The notes below the pieces were generated by a model. That model saw only the letters and a program-made list of their open reading frames with translations. It ran no database searches and was not told the DNA's origin. Positions 11,225 to 11,834 of a stretch of 11,834 bases of DNA are shown in pieces. Made by a program: the position numbers and the translations under genes. The first letter of the stretch is position 1. Each line of letters begins with the position of its first letter. The DNA comes from an uncultured Eubacteriales bacterium (lineage in GTDB: Bacteria > Bacillota > Clostridia > Oscillospirales > Acutalibacteraceae), in assembly GCA_934667575.1 (NCBI GenBank), contig CAKUME010000015.1, positions 1-11,834 of the forward strand. The letters are read 5' to 3'.

Positions 11225-11834
11225 ATGAGCAGACTGATTGCATCCACTATGACCCATTCGACCTATGATCTGGCCGGCGCGCTGCGCAAGCTGAAGGAAG
11301 CGGGCTTTGACCGGGCGGAGCTGTGCTCTGCCGGTGATTTGGCGCCGCACCTCGACGTGCAAAACGCCACGCTGCAATCCATTGCCCACACCGCGCGCGT
11401 GGTGCGCGAATCGGGCGTGGGCATTCACTGCATTAACGTGGGCGGAGATTACACGGTGAACCAAATGGAGTATGTGTATGCGCTGGCGGAGATGCTGGGC
11501 GCGCGCGTGGTGACTTATTCCTGCGGCAACAAAATGGAGGGTGTTTCGGACGAAGATCGACTCCAAACAGTAACGGAGTTCAATGCGCGGCTGGCCGACC
11601 TTGGGGAGCAATACGGCGTGACCTGCGCCATTGAAGCCCCGCACAAAAATTCGCTGGCCTCCAACACGGCCGAGGTGGATCGCTATTGGGCGATGCAGGA
11701 TCCGCGCGTAAAGCTGACGTTTGACACGGCGCACCTGACCTATTGCGGGGAGGATATGCTGGCACTGGCCAAACGGTATGTGCCCCGCATGGTGCATTCG
11801 CATTTGCGCGACGCGGAAAAAGGCAACTCGCTGC
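11225..11834 (+). CDS. Sugar phosphate isomerase/epimerase (xylose isomerase-like TIM barrel), 5' part
   Basis: ATG 11225 follows AAAGGTG by 7 nt, and the frame stays open to the window end (203 codons). The protein fits the AP-endonuclease-2/xylose isomerase-like family of about 270-280 residues: alternating beta-alpha units from LIASTMTHSTYDLAGAL through EAGFDRAELCSA and GVGIHCINVGGD. Metal-ligand motifs lie in place: E137 in CAIEAPHKNSLASN, D167 and H170 in KLTFDTAHLTYCGED, and H191/H193 with R195-D196 in VHSHLRDAEKG. The last quarter, with the final Glu ligand, is beyond the window. Such enzymes isomerise or epimerise sugars, inosose derivatives or related compounds using a divalent metal; the substrate is not told by the sequence. 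It follows the DMT transporter and probably acts on what that protein brings in. Confidence 0.88.
   Translation, partial: MSRLIASTMTHSTYDLAGALRKLKEAGFDRAELCSAGDLAPHLDVQNATLQSIAHTARVVRESGVGIHCINVGGDYTVNQMEYVYALAEMLGARVVTYSCGNKMEGVSDEDRLQTVTEFNARLADLGEQYGVTCAIEAPHKNSLASNTAEVDRYWAMQDPRVKLTFDTAHLTYCGEDMLALAKRYVPRMVHSHLRDAEKGNSL

Noticed and set aside
1..11834. CRISPR arrays, tRNA or rRNA genes, insertion sequence ends
   Set aside because: I saw no regularly spaced direct repeats, cloverleaf sequences, transposase motifs or paired terminal repeats with target duplications.

Overview
The window looks like chromosomal DNA from a GC-rich member of the Firmicutes, most likely class Clostridia (Oscillospiraceae/Ruminococcaceae type). 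This rests on strong GGAGG-like ribosome binding sites, sigma-A type promoters (three with near-perfect TTGACA-N17-TATAAT spacing), intrinsic terminators with U-tracts, and gene families common in gut Clostridia: M3 oligoendopeptidase F, a bacterial NSS symporter, a PfoR-type PTS IIC protein and a nuclease with a C-terminal Cys/His domain. The species cannot be told from the sequence.

Layout. 1-356: 3' end of a small membrane-associated protein gene, closed by a long hairpin. 478-1245: an AT-rich module (39% GC over 481-720) with a leftward XRE repressor, face-to-face promoters over a perfect operator-like dyad, and two small rightward genes (a 48-aa zinc-ribbon-like protein and a 69-aa protein). 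1246-1440: a long imperfect hairpin and a terminator. 1538-2089: PAP2-family phosphatase. 2142-2322: an apparently free-standing structured RNA with its own promoter, an 11-bp closing helix beginning at the predicted start site, and a strong terminator. 2410-4295: pepF with its own promoter. 4329-5778: NSS amino-acid symporter whose leader holds a 13-bp hairpin and a tiny upstream ORF ending on the ribosome binding site. 5805-5841: hairpin shared by convergent transcripts. 5878-7274 (minus): two translationally coupled genes, an RNase Z-annotated-type conserved protein and a secreted or anchored endonuclease. 7346-9138: a lipoprotein and a PfoR-like PTS IIC membrane protein, probably one operon. 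9265-10083 (minus): AraC-type regulator, divergent from 10270-11157, an EamA/DMT transporter, followed at 11225 by a sugar phosphate isomerase/epimerase that runs off the window.

How it works together. Most of the window is housekeeping or transport genes in short transcription units. The right end looks like a small metabolite-uptake locus: regulator, transporter, and a TIM-barrel isomerase/epimerase. The least explained parts are the RNA at 2177-2322, the XRE/operator module at 478-1245, and the leader of the symporter gene. Four transcription units share the extended -10 string TATGCTATAAT (one with a single mismatch), and two share a 5'-UTR hairpin of nearly the same sequence.
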